DNA of 7,562 bases from Pirellulales bacterium (GCA_030642635.1 DAOWNK010000154.1:1-7562), one strand, 5' to 3'; shown: positions 1-6,395, counted from the first letter of the stretch. Notes: generated from the letters alone by a model not told the origin. Translations and numbers: made by a program.

Positions 1-157
1 GACACGGCCGGACCGGACATGGTATTTGTAAGTTTATGCTAGCTGTTAGCAAGCATTCGTTGTTGAGGATCGAGGCCTCTGAACCCTAAAGCTCAACCCC
101 TCGAAAAGTGCGGACTTCGCACTTAAAAACGGAAGAGCCTATTTCTTGCGTTCGGCC
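1..157. other. Left edge of window, no gene recognised
   Basis: I recognise no gene in this stretch. In the first plus-strand frame, 13 codons run from the window edge to a TAG at 40-42, which could be the tail of a gene outside the window, but this is too short to judge. An imperfect hairpin lies at 36-56: arms ATGCTAGCT and AGCAAGCAT, one A-A mismatch, 3-nt loop. A cleaner hairpin at 106-124 is listed separately. The stretch is less GC-rich than the genes, which fits an intergenic region downstream of the epimerase remnant. Confidence 0.4.
106..124 (-). terminator. Small hairpin after the epimerase remnant, possible terminator
   Basis: AAGTGCG and CGCACTT pair perfectly (7 bp) around a 5-nt loop. 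Read on the minus strand, the hairpin lies 33 nt past the stop codon of the epimerase fragment, and its 3' arm runs into a tract of four T. The stem is short and the T tract weak, so intrinsic termination is plausible but not assured. On the plus strand it is followed by five A after the stem, which does not suit termination in that direction. Confidence 0.35.
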
Positions 158-535
158 TTATACTGCGTCGCCGTCAACAATGGAAACGGCCTTGTCGAGC
201 AAGCAGTATCCGCGATACAAAATCCGCGGCAGGTGGAAGCATCCCTTCCAGCCGTTGGCCTTGGCGGTCCAAACCCGAGAGCCGTCGCGGTTCAGATATC
301 CGTACCATTCGCCGCACTCCGGGTCTGGAAAATGTGTGAATGTGTATTCGTGCACCCGTTCGTACCACTGGTGCAGATCGTCGCGCCCGGTGCATGTCCA
401 ACCCAGCAGCAGCGGCTGGTCGTCGCGACGATGTGCCGCCTCCATAAGCATCCACGCCATCTCGATCGCATGGCCGGGATGGACCATTCGGCCTTCCGGC
501 AGATCGAGCATCGGCTCTCCATTCGGTGTGACATT
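158..535 (-). pseudogene. N-acylglucosamine 2-epimerase (AGE) family, C-terminal remnant
   Basis: From the ATG at 511 this frame gives 117 residues that read as the C-terminal third of an AGE/renin-binding-protein family sugar epimerase. Recognisable blocks are PEGRMVHPGHAIE (residues 5-17), the WYERVHEYTFTHFPD stretch (49-63), GEWYGYLNRDG (67-77) and WKGCFHLPR (88-96). Two conserved His motifs of the family, the GH-x-IE His and the F-H-x-P-R His, are therefore kept. Family members are about 390-420 residues and fold as an alpha/alpha barrel, so roughly two thirds is missing. Family-like residues continue upstream of the ATG (NVTPNGEP) until an in-frame TAA at 536-538. Beyond that the DNA turns AT-rich, and I find no epimerase-like sequence in any minus-strand frame up to the ppx start. 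I read this as a 5'-truncated remnant. The ATG at 511 does have a GGAG five to six bases upstream, so expression of a short product cannot be excluded. Confidence 0.75.
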
Positions 536-568
536 TTAGGAAGTAATTATTCAAACTATTGTAAATGG

Positions 569-597
569 AGTATAACACTTTTCCAAAAACGCTGTAA
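569..597 (-). promoter_or_regulatory. Possible sigma-70 promoter facing the epimerase remnant
   Basis: On the minus strand TTACAG (592-597, -35) and TATACT (569-574, -10; 5 of 6 consensus) are separated by exactly 17 bp. Transcription would start near 562 and run into the epimerase fragment. The match is good, but such matches also occur by chance in AT-rich gaps. Confidence 0.35.
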
Positions 598-601
598 TGG
601 C

Positions 602-686
602 CGGGGGCTAGTCCCTGCGATGTTTTTCAAGTACAATTGCAACACACTTCAATTGGCTGAATAGTTGCGTAAAATGTTCCATTAAA
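602..686 (+). promoter_or_regulatory. Upstream region of the Ppx/GppA gene with weak hairpin and A/T-rich tail
   Basis: A weak hairpin at 602-617 (CGGGGG / CTAG loop / TCCCTG, two G-T wobbles) is followed by T5 at 623-627. Further on, CTGAATAGTTGCGTAAAATG (657-676) resembles the tails that follow the hairpin pairs upstream of hslV and downstream of hslU. TAAAAT at 670-675 is a 5/6 match to a -10 box, with only a poor -35 (CTTCAA at 647-652, 17 bp away). If that is the promoter, the transcript would begin within a few bases of the ATG at 687. That would fit the lack of any Shine-Dalgarno sequence there. Confidence 0.3.
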
Positions 687-2252
687 ATGGAATCGAGCAA
701 AAAACCACCTGAAAACACCAATGCGGTCAAGAACGTCGCCGCCATCGACGTCGGGGCCAATGCACTGCGAATGGCCATCGCCGAGGTTCTGCCCGACGGC
801 CGAATCAACACGTTCGAGCGGCTCCAGCGTGCGGTCCGATTGGGGCAGGACACATTCCGCCGCGGACGTATCGGCGGCGAGAGTATGAGAGCGGCGATAG
901 CCGTGTTGCGAGATTACCGCCAGGTGCTCGATCTGTACAACGTCGAGCAGGTCCGCTCGGTGGCCACCACCGCCGTGCGCGAGGCGAGCAACGCCGATAT
1001 CTTTATCGACCGCGTCTTCATGGCCACGGGGTTACAGGTCGACGTGATCGACCCTGCTGAGGAAAGTCGGCTGACGGTTTCGGCGGTCCGCCGCGCGGTC
1101 GGCGGCGCCATGGGCATCAACCGCGACGAGACGCTGATCGTCGACGTCGGGGGCGGCAGCACGTTGCTGACGGTCTTGCAAGACGGCGAGATCGCAGCTT
1201 CGCAGAGCCTGCGGCTCGGCTCGATCCGCTTGCAGGAGATACTCTCCACCAGCGAGGGGTTGCCCGAGCGATCGGCGGAACTGCTTCGACACCACATCGT
1301 CAACTCGCTCTCAACGTTTCAAGGTTCGATGCCGCTGGAGTCGGTCAGGTCGTTTGTGGCGGTTGGCGGCGATGCCCGATTCGCAGCGTGCCGAATTGGA
1401 AAACCGACCGAGTCGCCGGATTTGGTCAAAATAGATCGCCGTCAGTTCGATCGGTTGGTTGATCGGTGCGGGCGACATACGGCCGAGGAACTCTCCAAGC
1501 AGTACGGTCTGCCGTTCGCCGAGGCCGAAACACTTAACCCCGCGCTGTTGATATACCAAATTTTGCTGCACAAGTGCCGTGCCGATTCGATGATCGTCTC
1601 GCACGTCTCAATGCGCGACGGTCTGCTGATGGAGTTGGCCTGTGCGGTAACCGGCAAAGAGGACGAATCGCTGCTGGCCGGCGTGATCCGCTCGGCGATG
1701 ACCATCGCTGAGAAGTACCGCATCGACATGAAACATGCCCGGGACGTGGCCGAGTTATCGGTCCGGCTGTTCGACCAGTTGAAGTCGGACCACGGTCTTT
1801 CCACGCGGCACAGGCTGTTGCTGCGGGTGGCCGGTCTGCTGCACGATATCGGCGGGTTTGTCAGCAGCCGGTCGCACCACAAGCACAGTTACTACCTGAT
1901 CGGCAACTCCGAGATATTCGGGCTGAACCGCCGCGAGACGGAGATCGTCGCGCAGGTTGCCCGATACCATCGCCACGCCGCACCCAGGCCGTCGCATCTC
2001 CAGTACACGTACCTGCCGCGAGAGACCCGGCTGGTAGTTACCAAGCTGGCTGCGCTGCTGCGGGTGGCCGACGCCTTGGCTCGCGGACAACTCCGAGAGT
2101 CCTCTGATTTCCAGTTCGACCGCCAGGGCGACGAGCTATTGATTTATGTGCCCGGCGGGGCCGATATGCGGCTTGTCCAATTGGCGATCACCGCCAGGGG
2201 CGAGCTGTTCGAGGACGTTTACGGCATGAAAATCCGCCTGGAAGAGGCATAA
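687..2252 (+). CDS. Ppx/GppA-type phosphatase with C-terminal HD domain
   Basis: The product (521 residues) is a two-domain protein of the exopolyphosphatase/guanosine pentaphosphate phosphohydrolase family, a cytosolic group of the actin-like ATPase fold that degrades polyphosphate or pppGpp. The N-terminal part shows the first phosphate motif AIDVGANALRM (19-29), TTAVREASN (94-102), the acidic PAEESRL (123-129) and the second phosphate motif VDVGGGST (152-159). The C-terminal part (about 330-521) is an HD domain with His350, the His386-Asp387 pair in AGLLHDIGG and a following HHKHS cluster (397-401). Length matches the long E. coli Ppx type (about 513). The usual GGGSTEL is GGGSTLL here (Leu160), and GSNS in the first motif is GANA, so phosphatase activity is uncertain while the HD motif looks intact. 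Whether it is Ppx, GppA or neither cannot be told from sequence. The ATG at 687 has no Shine-Dalgarno sequence. Another ATG at 674 opens only a three-codon frame ending at 685. Confidence 0.9.
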   Translation: MESSKKPPENTNAVKNVAAIDVGANALRMAIAEVLPDGRINTFERLQRAVRLGQDTFRRGRIGGESMRAAIAVLRDYRQVLDLYNVEQVRSVATTAVREASNADIFIDRVFMATGLQVDVIDPAEESRLTVSAVRRAVGGAMGINRDETLIVDVGGGSTLLTVLQDGEIAASQSLRLGSIRLQEILSTSEGLPERSAELLRHHIVNSLSTFQGSMPLESVRSFVAVGGDARFAACRIGKPTESPDLVKIDRRQFDRLVDRCGRHTAEELSKQYGLPFAEAETLNPALLIYQILLHKCRADSMIVSHVSMRDGLLMELACAVTGKEDESLLAGVIRSAMTIAEKYRIDMKHARDVAELSVRLFDQLKSDHGLSTRHRLLLRVAGLLHDIGGFVSSRSHHKHSYYLIGNSEIFGLNRRETEIVAQVARYHRHAAPRPSHLQYTYLPRETRLVVTKLAALLRVADALARGQLRESSDFQFDRQGDELLIYVPGGADMRLVQLAITARGELFEDVYGMKIRLEEA

Positions 2253-2386
2253 CGCTCACTTTTGGCGACATTTTGGCCATTTGAAGTGAATTAGAAGGAC
2301 TTTTTGGCCGAATATACCGTTGTCTTGCTGTCTCTTCGTAGATAGCTTGGGTTCGGTTCTCTTTTCTGCCGGAAAAGGTTGGTCTG
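2253..2386 (+). other. Gap between phosphatase and lipoprotein genes
   Basis: This 134-nt gap shows no hairpin terminator for the upstream gene. It holds three TTTTGGC copies (starting near 2261, 2271 and 2303), the last two extended to TTTTGGCC. A TATACC preceded at 16 bp by TTAGAA could be a poor promoter. Either the lipoprotein gene is read through from the phosphatase gene or it has a promoter I cannot identify well. Confidence 0.3.
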
Positions 2387-2590
2387 ATGATTCGCACGAT
2401 TTTCGCCTGTTGTGTCCTTGGGTTGATTGCAATAACGTCGGGTTGCACAATGTGTGCACATCCGTATGACTACTGCGGGGCGACGTTCGATGGGGGTGGT
2501 ATGGTGCGTTGTGATCCCGGCGCGCGGGCGGGGTCAATTCTTTCGCCGAGCATGTACTCGACCTGCGATGTAGGTGTGCCTGACCCATAA
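2387..2590 (+). CDS. Small planctomycete-type lipoprotein, function unknown
   Basis: The product has 67 residues. Residues 1-19 form a bacterial export signal (Arg3, then a hydrophobic core FACCVLGLIAI), ending in TSGC with Cys20 as the probable lipidated residue. The -3 residue is Thr instead of the usual Leu, so the lipobox is imperfect. The mature part holds TMCAHPYDYCGATF (21-34) and RAGSIL (47-52). I recall similar Cys-Pro-Tyr-Asp-Tyr-Cys plus RAGS/RVGS blocks in many short planctomycete lipoproteins with no assigned function; this is memory, not a search. AAGG lies 8 nt before the ATG and supports the start. The stop codon falls inside a large inverted repeat shared with the converging gene. 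The protein probably sits in a membrane facing the periplasm. Confidence 0.65.
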   Translation: MIRTIFACCVLGLIAITSGCTMCAHPYDYCGATFDGGGMVRCDPGARAGSILSPSMYSTCDVGVPDP

Positions 2591-2667
2591 AGCCGCGACC
2601 GGTGGTCGCGCCACACACTGCTAAGCCGCAAGCGGCATTGGCGCGACCACCGGTCGCGGCTTTATGG
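2585..2667. repeat. Perfect 29-bp inverted repeat between converging genes
   Basis: The arms 2585-2613 and 2639-2667 are perfect reverse complements (29 bp each) around a 25-nt loop. The loop contains a second hairpin, GCCGC AA GCGGC (2625-2636). Each arm also contains its own small palindrome, GCGACC GGT GGTCGC. Both outer ends read CCATAA into the flanking gene, so the element supplies the terminal Pro codon and the TAA stop of the lipoprotein gene (+) and of the hydrolase gene (-). It probably acts as a bidirectional terminator or mRNA 3'-end stabiliser. There is no long T tract after either arm, so it is not a textbook intrinsic terminator. It could also be a mobile palindromic (REP- or MITE-like) element. 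Confidence 0.9.
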
Positions 2668-3243
2668 CTTGATCCGTCGCACCAGCCGGCTGATCTGCTT
2701 AAATCGGTCCGTGCCGGCAGCGTCGCACCACTCGAACAACGCGGCTTCGGTCGTGGTCAGCGCGGCCCCGGCCGAGTCCATTCGTCGAAGCGCAGTGTTC
2801 AGATCGATCTCGAACCTCGACCCGACCGCGTCTACCGCCACAAAAACCCGCCATCGGCCGGCCAGCAGGTCGAGCACGGTCTGCTGGACGCACACATGGG
2901 CCTCGATCCCACAGACCAACAGCTTGCCGATGCCCTGGTTTTCGAGGTTTTCGAAGATTTCCGGGCAGCCGCCGCAACTGAACGTCAACTTCTCCGGTAC
3001 ATCGCCGAGCAATTCGGCCAATTCGGGCACAGTCGGCCCAAGGCCTTTTGGGTACTGTTCGGTGGCGACGACCGGCAGGCCGAGGATTTCGGCGCCCTCG
3101 ATCAGCCGCCGAATGTTAAATACCACACGGCGGTGATCGGCGATCTCCCCAATCAGCCTTTCTTGCACATCGACGACCAGCAACGCGGTCTCTCCGACGG
3201 ACATCAATTCCGGGCTGCGTGGAAGGCGATGTTTTTCGCTCAT
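2662..3243 (-). CDS. Isochorismatase-family cysteine hydrolase
   Basis: The 193-residue product belongs to the isochorismatase-like hydrolase superfamily, cytosolic enzymes of a Rossmann-like fold that includes nicotinamidases, YcaC-like proteins and N-carbamoyl hydrolases. The expected triad is visible: Asp25 in LLVVDVQ, Lys85 in PEKLTFS and Cys118 in CGIEAHVCVQQT, where GIEAHVC also holds the usual cis-peptide region. Length is normal. Substrate cannot be told; there are no nicotinamidase metal ligands that I can point to. I prefer the ATG at 3243: it gives a ten-base gap after the upstream gene and the MSEKHRLPRSPELMS lead-in. An ATG at 3279 would overlap the upstream gene, and one at 3204 would also keep the whole domain and has GGA nearby. 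No strong Shine-Dalgarno precedes 3243, so translational coupling to the upstream SHD1 gene is likely. The final codon and stop lie in the 2585-2667 palindrome. Confidence 0.88.
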   Translation of the reverse strand: MSEKHRLPRSPELMSVGETALLVVDVQERLIGEIADHRRVVFNIRRLIEGAEILGLPVVATEQYPKGLGPTVPELAELLGDVPEKLTFSCGGCPEIFENLENQGIGKLLVCGIEAHVCVQQTVLDLLAGRWRVFVAVDAVGSRFEIDLNTALRRMDSAGAALTTTEAALFEWCDAAGTDRFKQISRLVRRIKP

Positions 3244-3253
3244 GCCGCGAAGT

Positions 3254-4063
3254 CTACCATGCCGTGGCGATCGACTCAATGTGGCGTAGCACTATCGCCC
3301 GGTCGGCCCCGCAGAGCTTCGCCAGCGGGATGCGATAATAACGCCCGGCGGCATTTTGCAGTCGGACCGTACGGCCGTCGATCACGCCGACAAACGTCGC
3401 CTCGATCTGGTGCTTGCCGGTAATGTCGCACCATGTACGCAGCCGCTGGACATCGTTGCCGCTGAACGGATCGTCGTTTGCCGCCGGCGGCGTGTCAACC
3501 GGTTCGTCGGCCGGTTCGTCGGCCGGTTCGTCTGCTGGTGCAGGAACAGGTTCCTCTGTTGGAGGTTCCTCAGCAGGCGGTTCAACCGGAGGCGCCGGAG
3601 TTGGTTCCTCTACAGGCGGTTCTGGTACAGGCTCCGGTGCAGGCGGTTCCGGTGCAGGCTCCGGTGCAGGTTCCGTCGCAGGCGGTTCCGGTACAGGTTC
3701 CGGTGCAAGCGGTTCCGGTACAGGTTCCGGTGCAAGCGGTTCCGGTGCAGGCTCCGGTGTAGGCGGTTCCGGTACAGGTTCCGGTGCAAGCGGTTCCGGT
3801 GTTGCCGGCGCAGGTTCCTCTGTGGCTTCGGCTGCTTCGTCTACTTCTACGACCGGGCCGCACACCACCGGTTCACATACCGCAGGAGCACAACATGTCG
3901 GCTGAACTTCACAGCAAGGAACACAGTAGCAATCGTAGCAACAGCGGTTGGCGCGGCAGCGACAGAACAATCCGTCCAGAAACCGACACGCCCAAACCGA
4001 GTCGGTTGCGATAAACAGCGTCGCAACCATAATCACAAAACTTACGATGAATCGTCGTGCCAT
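3254..4063 (-). CDS. Secreted Cys-rich, Pro/Glu-repeat, SHD1-domain protein
   Basis: The product has 269 residues in four zones. Residues 1-25 are a signal peptide (ARR then a long hydrophobic stretch, VWA before Cys26). Trp at -2 argues against a lipobox, so cleavage by ordinary signal peptidase is more likely. Residues 26-68 carry 13 cysteines, several in CC or CxC pairs. Residues 84-192 are a Pro/Glu/Ala-rich linker built largely of nonapeptides such as LAPEPVPEP, ending in ADEP repeats. Residues about 208-266 match the SHD1 (SLA1 homology 1) fold, with RTWCDITGKHQIEATFVGV, DGRTVRLQN and YYRIPLAKL. SHD1 domains are frequent in planctomycete secreted proteins; their ligand there is unknown to me. 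A GGGAGG (4072-4077) eight to nine bases before the ATG makes the start secure. The gene probably leads an operon with the hydrolase gene 10 nt downstream. Location should be periplasmic or cell-surface. Confidence 0.85.
   Translation of the reverse strand: MARRFIVSFVIMVATLFIATDSVWACRFLDGLFCRCRANRCCYDCYCVPCCEVQPTCCAPAVCEPVVCGPVVEVDEAAEATEEPAPATPEPLAPEPVPEPPTPEPAPEPLAPEPVPEPLAPEPVPEPPATEPAPEPAPEPPAPEPVPEPPVEEPTPAPPVEPPAEEPPTEEPVPAPADEPADEPADEPVDTPPAANDDPFSGNDVQRLRTWCDITGKHQIEATFVGVIDGRTVRLQNAAGRYYRIPLAKLCGADRAIVLRHIESIATAW
3488..3814 (-). repeat. Pro/Glu codon repeats, 27-bp unit, within the SHD1 gene
   Basis: The linker is encoded by imperfect tandem repeats. The core (3617-3790) uses a 27-bp unit coding for nine residues of the form LAPEPVPEP or PAPEPVPEP. 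A 12-bp ADEP unit is repeated three times near 3500-3535. A 40-bp stretch at 3680-3719 recurs exactly at 3761-3800, which is 81 bp or three units away, pointing to recent unit duplication. One unit is expanded by an extra APEP. The low-complexity DNA leaves other frames on both strands open, producing spurious reading frames. Confidence 0.9.
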
Positions 4064-4111
4064 GTCAGATACCTCCCAATGTCAATGGGGTGGAAAAATG
4101 GACTGCCATCC

Positions 4112-4140
4112 ATCTTACCCAATCCTCCCCGACGTTGCAA
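4112..4140 (-). promoter_or_regulatory. Sigma-70-type promoter for the SHD1-hydrolase operon
   Basis: On the minus strand TTGCAA (4135-4140) and TAAGAT (4112-4117) are spaced by exactly 17 bp, with 4 of 6 consensus bases in each box. The predicted start near 4105 gives a leader of about 42 nt that contains the GGGAGG ribosome binding site. Position, spacing and direction all fit the gene starting at 4063. Confidence 0.55.
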
Positions 4141-4234
4141 TCAATCTGGACGGTCAAGTGCAGTTTTTTTTGACGTCCCCTGGTATTTGGCGGCGGTTTG
4201 CGTCATCTTAACCAATTGTAATTTTACATAGCCC

Positions 4235-4315
4235 AACGCCCCGGGACTGCGGTCCCGGGGAAAAATGTGTACCAGTCGCCGAAATTTCACCCCCGGACCG
4301 CAGTCCGGGGGCGTT
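4235..4315. repeat. Facing pair of GC-rich hairpins upstream of hslV
   Basis: Hairpin 1 (4239-4260) is CCCCGGGAC / TGCG / GTCCCGGGG, and hairpin 2 (4290-4311) is CCCCCGGAC / CGCA / GTCCGGGGG; both stems are perfect 9-bp stems. The whole is also one larger inverted repeat: the 25 bases from 4235 match the reverse complement of those ending at 4315 except at two positions. Those two positions pair with each other inside each hairpin (G-C in one, C-G in the other). The 29-nt spacer is A/T-richer. Hairpin 2 is followed by CGTTTTC, so it could stop plus-strand transcripts arriving from the left. The element lies between the divergent SHD1 and hslV genes. Confidence 0.85.
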
Positions 4316-4333
4316 TTCTACCGACCATTCCGG

Positions 4334-4353
4334 CCAAATTTCGAACTACTGAA
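4334..4353 (+). repeat. 20-bp repeat, copy 1, in the hslV leader
   Basis: CCAAATTTCGAACTACTGAA matches the sequence at 6396-6415 at 19 of 20 positions. Each copy begins 23 bp after the last base of the second hairpin of its hairpin pair. It lies just upstream of the hslV start and may be part of its promoter region, although I cannot fit a convincing -35/-10 pair (TAAATA at 4359-4364 is the best -10 candidate). Confidence 0.7.
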
Positions 4354-4396
4354 TTGTGTAAATATGTCCCACCTTTCTGAGGTATTCCAAAATCCG

Positions 4397-4926
4397 ATGA
4401 AAACACATTCAACCACCATTTTGGCCGTTCGGCATAACGGCGTCGTCGCCGTGGGCGGCGACGGGCAAGTTACCGTCGGAGAGTCGATCATGAAGGCCGA
4501 CTCCAACAAAATCCGACGCCTGATGGACGACAAGGTCATTACCGGGTTCGCCGGCGCCAGCGCCGACGCCTTCGCGTTGCTCGAACGGTTCGAGGCCAAG
4601 CTGAAGGACTATCCGTCGAACGTTCCACGCGCCGCGACCGAGTTGGCAAAGGAGTGGCGGACCGATCGCGTTTTGCGGCGGCTTGAAGCGCTGCTTGCCG
4701 TGGTCGACGCACAACACACGTTGCTGATAACCGGCAACGGCGACGTAATACAGCCGACCGACGGCGTGTTGGGTATCGGCTCGGGCGGCAACTACGCAGT
4801 GGCCGCCGCTAGGGCGCTGATCGCACATTCAAAGCTGGGCGCCGTCGAGATAGTTCACTCCGCGCTGACCATTGCCGCGGGCATCGACGTTTACACGAAC
4901 ACGAACATACAGGTGGAGGAACTGGC

Positions 4927-4939
<13 letters not shown>
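4397..4939 (+). CDS. hslV: HslV (ClpQ) peptidase subunit
   Basis: This is the threonine peptidase of the HslVU protease, a cytosolic double hexamer capped by HslU rings that degrades misfolded and regulatory proteins. The 180 residues align along their length with E. coli HslV (176). The nucleophile should be Thr6 in MKTHSTTILAVR, which requires removal of a five-residue leader; E. coli loses only Met. With Thr6 as position 1, Asp22 (GGDGQVT), Lys38 and Ser129 (GSGG, 128-131) fall at the expected 17, 33 and 124. The body WRTDRVLRRLEALL and the end YTNTNIQVEEL are typical. An upstream in-frame ATG at 4364 would lengthen the leader to 16 residues, and the frame stays open to 4265. I choose 4397 because the MKTHS leader resembles short leaders of other HslV proteins. 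The nearest GAGG (4379-4382) is 14 nt away, so the ribosome binding site is not ideal. It overlaps hslU. Confidence 0.95.
4914..4929 (+). promoter_or_regulatory. Ribosome binding site and GTG start of hslU
   Basis: GGAGG (4915-4919) inside the end of hslV lies 7 nt before the GTG at 4927. It fixes the start of hslU as GTG, 13 bases before the end of hslV, and indicates coupled translation. This arrangement helps keep the two subunits in proportion. Confidence 0.75.
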
Positions 4940-6264
<1,325 letters not shown>

Positions 6265-6298
6265 TACTATCAGTAGCTCCCAATTTCACCCAACAAAA

Positions 6299-6321
6299 GC
6301 CCTCGGACTGCGTCCGGGGGC
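6299..6321. repeat. Proximal hairpin of second hairpin pair, after hslU
   Basis: GCCCTCGGAC and GTCCGGGGGC form a 10-bp stem (one T-G wobble) around TGC. Its sequence is closely related to the hairpins upstream of hslV, sharing the CGGACTGCG core. A small AT-rich hairpin, AAACAA / CTC / TTGTTT (6322-6336), follows directly. Together with the hairpin at 6353-6373 it forms an inverted pair like that at 4235-4315. Confidence 0.8.
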
Positions 6322-6352
6322 AAACAACTCTTGTTTTTACCCTCAAACACTG

Positions 6353-6378
6353 CCCCCGCACGCAGTGCGGGGGTTTTT
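6353..6378 (+). terminator. Intrinsic terminator of hslVU
   Basis: CCCCCGCAC / GCA / GTGCGGGGG is a perfect 9-bp GC-rich stem with a 3-nt loop, immediately followed by five T (6374-6378). This is the best Rho-independent terminator in the window, in the right orientation for hslVU. It is also the distal member of the second hairpin pair. Confidence 0.85.
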
Positions 6379-6395
6379 CGTGCGGTTAATTTTGA

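Noticed and set aside
108..664. Plus-strand frames of 143 and 172 codons across the epimerase remnant
   Set aside because: They run opposite to the frame with clear AGE-family motifs and have no recognisable features of their own.
645..2288. CACTTCAATTGGCT upstream of the phosphatase gene and its near inverse (12 of 14) just after the gene, considered as element ends
   Set aside because: The match is short with two mismatches, and there is no other sign of a mobile element enclosing the gene.
2602..3423. Plus-strand frame of 273 codons between the lipoprotein and SHD1 regions
   Set aside because: It is antisense to the isochorismatase-family gene, which shows the complete Asp-Lys-Cys triad, and it begins inside the palindrome.
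3488..3814. Regular repeats considered as a CRISPR-like or non-coding array
   Set aside because: Units are short, have no unique spacers, keep a reading frame and encode a Pro/Glu stalk.
4148..4178. Imperfect hairpin with a T8 run between the SHD1 and hslV genes, considered as a terminator
   Set aside because: The T run lies in the loop and 3' arm instead of after the stem, so it does not have terminator layout in either direction.
3356..4231. Long plus-strand open frame of 291 codons rich in Arg, Cys and Phe, and two other plus-strand frames rich in Gly-Ser or Val-Gln-Ala repeats
   Set aside because: They lie antisense to the SHD1 gene and owe their openness to the GC-rich Pro/Glu codon repeats. 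The minus-strand frame has a signal peptide, SHD1 domain, promoter and ribosome binding site.
4265..4396. 44-codon N-terminal extension of HslV up to an ATG at 4265
   Set aside because: It would translate the second hairpin and the 20-bp repeat, and HslV proteins need their Thr near the N-terminus. The start at 4397 fits the family.
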